Below, piece by piece: positions 16,804 to 19,921 of a stretch of DNA of 19,921 nucleotides (its first letter is position 1; every line of letters begins with the position of its first letter). Source of the DNA: Euryarchaeota archaeon UBA19 (lineage in GTDB: Archaea > Thermoplasmatota > Poseidoniia > Poseidoniales > Thalassarchaeaceae); assembly GCA_002502175.1 (NCBI GenBank), contig DAPQ01000007.1:1-19921 (forward strand), given 5' to 3'. The translations under genes were made by a program, and so were the position numbers. A model generated the notes under the pieces. It was not told the DNA's origin. It did no database searches and saw nothing but the letters and a program-made list of their open reading frames with translations.

Positions 16804-19743
16804 TCATACGAGTTCTATATCATCGTCGTCATAAACCATCTCTTCCTCTTCCTCTTCCTCAACGATTGGAGTTTCTGAATCTTCCTCAGAGTCGACATCT
16901 GAATCGTCATTTTCAGCCTCTTTCATAGCCTCAATTAGAGCCAAATGGGCTGCCCATTTTCTGCGATTCATTCGGCTTTGGACGCCCGCAAAAATTAGCA
17001 AAATCGCAACTACCATTACAATTAATGTAGATGCACGAGGATTGGTTACCTCATTTATTAGACGTTCAAAAATACCATCAATTCCCACCACCATATTGAG
17101 ATTCTTTTCGGCTGTGAATTCATCAGGCCAGCTCTGCTCAGTGTCGTGAGGTTCTGCTGTTATCGTAATCTTCGCTGTATCGCCGTTATTTGCAGAGGAT
17201 GGAACAGAGACTTCTAGTGTGAAGGTCACCTCTTCAAACGCGTCCAATTCAATTAACCTTGAACTTGTGGGACCTCCTATGTCTACATTCCATCCAGACG
17301 CGCCTTGTACTTCGGCATCAAGTAGAACAATTAGTGGGCTGTTACCTTTGTTTCGAACCTCAAATTGGAAGGAATAAAGACCACCGGGTGCGAGTTTTCG
17401 GTTTGAGGTGACTTGTACAATTGAAAGGTCGGGTTCATCTGCATCAACTTCGAATACCATTGGCAAATCGAAATATCTTGGATTTGAATCTGATGTATCC
17501 TCTCTTATTCTTAGGTAAACAGTGTGGTTACCAACGATGACTTGGTCGGTTAGAGTGACTACTACAAACACCTCTGTGAAGTCACCAGGACCTAGAGATA
17601 CCTGAGGTACAGCTGAACCATTTTGATCCAAAATTCTGTATTCCCATTGGCCATAAGCCGCCAATCTATCGGTATTCTCTGGAAGGCTTGCTGGATTGAT
17701 TATCTGCCATTGAGTAGCGGATTCTCCGCTCGTCATACTATTCGTTATGCGGGCACGTAGATTCACTTCGGGGTCGTTAAGTGTAGAACAAAGGGACACT
17801 TGGATGTGGCCTAATGGAGTGCCATCGCAATCTTGAGATACTTCTGCTCGAATACCGAATGTTCTCTGAATTGTAAACTCAACCGTAGTCCTGAGGGAGG
17901 CATTTCCACTGCTTATTACCTCAATCTCAATCATCCCGATATCTGGGTCCTCTCGGTCTGTTGAAGGTTTTACATTGAAACGAAGAATCTGAGTTGAATG
18001 CCTCTCTAGTGGTGGTATATGGAAAGTTCCATCTCCATCATCTTCTAGGATTCTTTCACCTGTATCGTTGTCGTAAATCTGGATAATTGACTTAGAACGC
18101 TTTAGAATATCTACTCTGAAATTATCTGTGTCGAATCCTGTGTTGAAAATCTCTAGTAAGAAGGTATTGAATTGGTTGTCCTCAACATATCTTGGTATTG
18201 TTGGGTCGATATCACCTGGGCGGCTAGAGTTAGCAATTGGTATGTCGTGATCTTCGTTCCATATCGAAACATCTGGAGGCTGATAGACTTCCAGCTTTTC
18301 TAAATCGAGGGTAAGGAGGTCTTGATGGACGACGGTTTGAACACCTTCTATCGTGGCTTCAGCGACTGCTCTAATCTCAATTTTATCCGGTGTTCCTGTT
18401 AAATCATCAGGGGCCGTTATGGTAAGTATCGGATTCAGAATGTCACCACCTGAATTCAGGGTGTAACCACCTGGTGAATCGAACTCAACAAGCCATGAAC
18501 TACCTAGGTTAGTAAGCAACTCAAGCTCTACAGTCATTGATTTGGTAGAATCTCCTCTGTGGACTAATTGAAGTGGCACCGGAGTTGTTTCATCGGGGGC
18601 AACATATTCGACAGTTCTGTCTTCTCGGTGGTTAATCGCTACACCCCATTGTTTCATTTCAACAGGTTCATGCTCAACAAGGAATGCGTTACCTTGAACG
18701 TCAGTAATTTCCAATTCAACAGTGTATTCTCCTGAAGGAAGACCACTTGGATAAGTCCACGTGTAGGTGCCGAAAATACCCTGACTAGTGTCCCTAATAC
18801 CATCATCATCTGATGAAATCTCATGGTCTATGCGGTAATTTCCATTTGGATCCCGCATCAGTAATTTCACAGAATCCATGTCTTCTCTACCAAAGGCGCT
18901 CTTCACATCAAAGGAGAATTGCATTGTTCGATCGGCCAATACGTCATTCGGATACCATTCTAATTCTACTCCGTCTGCGAGTTCGGCACCATCTCTTTGG
19001 AGTATGACTTCACTGTCAGCAATGGCGTTAGTTTCTACTTCCATCTGGGAATATCGATTGCTTTCTCCATCAATCTCGTTCCATGCCACCTCTGCTTCAC
19101 AACTACTTCCAAATGGGCCGCCTGAACTTTCACATCCAGACATTTCAGCAGAGACCTCAACTGTTAATTCATTACCATCTTGGATAACAAAACTATCTCC
19201 GCCGTCCAATATGACTTCGAATAGTTCATGATCGAAGTTGCAAGAGTTAGTTATCCCTGGATTACATGCGTCTGTTTCCCAAGACTCGGAGCCAACGGTA
19301 TTGCCATTTGCACTAATCACAATATCCCAGGTGACCTGGGAGTTGCTAGGTCCCTGAGCGCGGAGGAAAAATTGCACTGGAATGTAAAATTGACCGCTGG
19401 ACGATCCATGTTTTGGTCGGCCGGTAATTTCGAGGGAACTCAACAGATCTCCAGTCGTGAACTCTATTGTAGAATCTAATGCACTAGAGGTCGATTGACC
19501 ACCTGACTCAGGGACCATTGTTGAAATGTGGCCATCACCGCCAGAGGACGAATTGGCTTCTGCAAAATAGAGTGTGTAGATTTTGGATTCGATATCCTCT
19601 GAATTCTCTGCCCTAGAGTCCGTTTGAAGATAGGTTGGTTCTGTGAAAAAAGTGGCCATTTGAGGAGTTATCATCAAAATCGCGAGGAATATCGCAATTT
19701 GGGTGAACTTGCCATCTCGAAACGGCGTACTGCTCCCACTCAT
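16804..19743 (-). CDS. Membrane-anchored surface protein with NEW3/COG1470-like beta domains and acidic tail
   Basis: The protein is 979 residues. An N-terminal hydrophobic segment (about 14-33) serves as signal or anchor. The long ectodomain is beta-rich and contains several modules of the NPCBM-associated NEW3/COG1470 kind. The clearest is about 780-890, with a strand set around FEVRNKGNSPL, GWNVDIGG, and SVPSSANNGDTAKITITA. Cysteines occur in clusters near residues 170-215 and 640-660, suggesting disulfides. One TM helix (about 906-924) is followed by MNRRKW and a 55-residue cytosolic tail, extremely acidic, with seven consecutive Glu, then MVY, then four Asp. No enzyme motif was seen. The ATG at 19743 has a weak GGGTAG upstream. 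The giant surface gene begins about 75-85 bases after its stop on the same strand, and both proteins have the same topology, so joint function is likely. The ligand or partner is unknown. Confidence 0.85.
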   Translation of the reverse strand: MSGSSTPFRDGKFTQIAIFLAILMITPQMATFFTEPTYLQTDSRAENSEDIESKIYTLYFAEANSSSGGDGHISTMVPESGGQSTSSALDSTIEFTTGDLLSSLEITGRPKHGSSSGQFYIPVQFFLRAQGPSNSQVTWDIVISANGNTVGSESWETDACNPGITNSCNFDHELFEVILDGGDSFVIQDGNELTVEVSAEMSGCESSGGPFGSSCEAEVAWNEIDGESNRYSQMEVETNAIADSEVILQRDGAELADGVELEWYPNDVLADRTMQFSFDVKSAFGREDMDSVKLLMRDPNGNYRIDHEISSDDDGIRDTSQGIFGTYTWTYPSGLPSGEYTVELEITDVQGNAFLVEHEPVEMKQWGVAINHREDRTVEYVAPDETTPVPLQLVHRGDSTKSMTVELELLTNLGSSWLVEFDSPGGYTLNSGGDILNPILTITAPDDLTGTPDKIEIRAVAEATIEGVQTVVHQDLLTLDLEKLEVYQPPDVSIWNEDHDIPIANSSRPGDIDPTIPRYVEDNQFNTFLLEIFNTGFDTDNFRVDILKRSKSIIQIYDNDTGERILEDDGDGTFHIPPLERHSTQILRFNVKPSTDREDPDIGMIEIEVISSGNASLRTTVEFTIQRTFGIRAEVSQDCDGTPLGHIQVSLCSTLNDPEVNLRARITNSMTSGESATQWQIINPASLPENTDRLAAYGQWEYRILDQNGSAVPQVSLGPGDFTEVFVVVTLTDQVIVGNHTVYLRIREDTSDSNPRYFDLPMVFEVDADEPDLSIVQVTSNRKLAPGGLYSFQFEVRNKGNSPLIVLLDAEVQGASGWNVDIGGPTSSRLIELDAFEEVTFTLEVSVPSSANNGDTAKITITAEPHDTEQSWPDEFTAEKNLNMVVGIDGIFERLINEVTNPRASTLIVMVVAILLIFAGVQSRMNRRKWAAHLALIEAMKEAENDDSDVDSEEDSETPIVEEEEEEEMVYDDDDIELV

Positions 19744-19752
19744 CGTCTACCC

Positions 19753-19793
19753 GCACTCGGAGGGGTGTTAAAGCGTTCGTGAAGTCCGAGTGC
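19753..19793. promoter_or_regulatory. 9-bp inverted repeat in the leader of the surface gene pair
   Basis: GCACTCGGA (19753-19761) and TCCGAGTGC (19785-19793) are perfect inverted copies separated by 23 bases. The structure begins ten bases upstream of the ATG at 19743. The spacer includes, on the minus strand, CTTTAACA, which could serve as a TATA-like element. The pair could be an operator for a dimeric regulator or a stem in the 5' leader RNA. Which one depends on where transcription begins, which cannot be seen here. Confidence 0.45.
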
Positions 19794-19812
19794 TATTTGC
19801 ATCGTTTTTTAC

Positions 19813-19832
19813 ACGCCCCCAAGAGGGGGCGT
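19813..19832. repeat. 8-bp GC-rich hairpin between the surface genes and tRNA-Leu
   Basis: ACGCCCCC (19813-19820), loop AAGA, GGGGGCGT (19825-19832) form a perfect 8-bp stem with a 4-nt loop. A run of six T (19805-19810) lies on its 5' side when read on the plus strand, so the arrangement is wrong for a plus-strand intrinsic terminator. On the minus strand an A-run follows instead. It sits between divergently oriented genes, so its role is unclear. Confidence 0.55.
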
Positions 19833-19874
19833 AAATCCGCTCGTTTCAAGTCTGATAAGGTCCTCAGAGACCTC

Positions 19875-19921
19875 GCAGGGGTACCCGAGCTGGTCAAAGG
19901 GGCCGGACTTAAGCTCCGGTG
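19875..19921 (+). tRNA. tRNA-Leu (anticodon UAA), 3'-truncated by the window edge
   Basis: The sequence shows a 5' acceptor strand GCAGGGG (19875-19881), then TA, a D-arm with CCCGAGC...GGTCAAAGGG carrying the conserved A14 and GG, and a complete anticodon arm. The arm's stem is CCGGA/TCCGG (19903-19907/19915-19919) and its loop CTTAAGC reads anticodon TAA at 19910-19912. That reads UUA leucine codons. The long variable arm expected for tRNA-Leu, the T-arm and the 3' acceptor strand lie beyond the window. A small hairpin (AGGTC/GACCT, 19858-19873) directly abuts its 5' end. Confidence 0.92.

Noticed and set aside
19805..19832. T-run plus hairpin as an intrinsic terminator
   Set aside because: The T-run is on the 5' side of the hairpin on the plus strand and becomes an A-run on the minus strand, so neither strand has the stem-then-T order.

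Overview
The window looks like a chromosomal segment of a marine planktonic euryarchaeon, most likely Marine Group II (Candidatus Poseidoniales). This is inference, based on four things: an archaeal-type tRNA-Leu; Shine-Dalgarno sites of the GGAGGTGA type; an archaeal-layout Fe-S (XPD/Rad3-type) helicase; and very large secreted, sequon-rich, DGDG-repeat surface proteins on a moderately AT-rich background. No 16S gene or other phylogenetic marker is present to prove it.

Layout. (1) 1-1472, plus strand: the 3' end of a polar amino acid ABC permease and its complete ATPase, tightly coupled. (2) 1478-4276, minus strand: a bacterial/E. coli-type glutamate dehydrogenase that converges on the ATPase gene, preceded by an HD-superfamily phosphohydrolase. 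(3) 4277-4461: a divergent intergenic region with a symmetrical set of GTATT/AATAC half-sites. (4) 4462-5252, plus strand: a tandem ribbon-helix-helix regulator, a doubtful 74-codon reading frame, and a 425-bp stretch with two GC-rich hairpins. (5) 5253-7785, plus strand: an XPD/DinG-like Fe-S helicase followed by a small acidic protein with an Hsp20/CS-like C-terminus. (6) 7786-19743, minus strand: two surface genes filling 12 kb. The upstream one encodes a 979-residue protein with an ectodomain, one TM segment and an acidic tail. The downstream one encodes a roughly 2,980-residue protein with calcium-binding DGDG repeats, a transglutaminase-like domain, a long Ig-like array, a TM helix and a cytosolic DUF4129-like domain. 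(7) 19744-19921: a leader inverted repeat, a GC hairpin, and the 5' part of tRNA-Leu(UAA).

How the genes may work together. The transporter and glutamate dehydrogenase fit amino acid uptake and assimilation or interconversion of ammonia and glutamate. The helicase pair fits nucleic acid maintenance. The most unusual part is the surface pair. Both proteins cross the membrane once near the C-terminus and put a long beta-rich region outside and a short domain inside. They are probably co-transcribed and may form a cell-surface structure. The transglutaminase-like domain keeps its cysteine but appears to lack the usual histidine and aspartate, so it may be non-enzymatic. GC-rich hairpins recur in several of the intergenic gaps.
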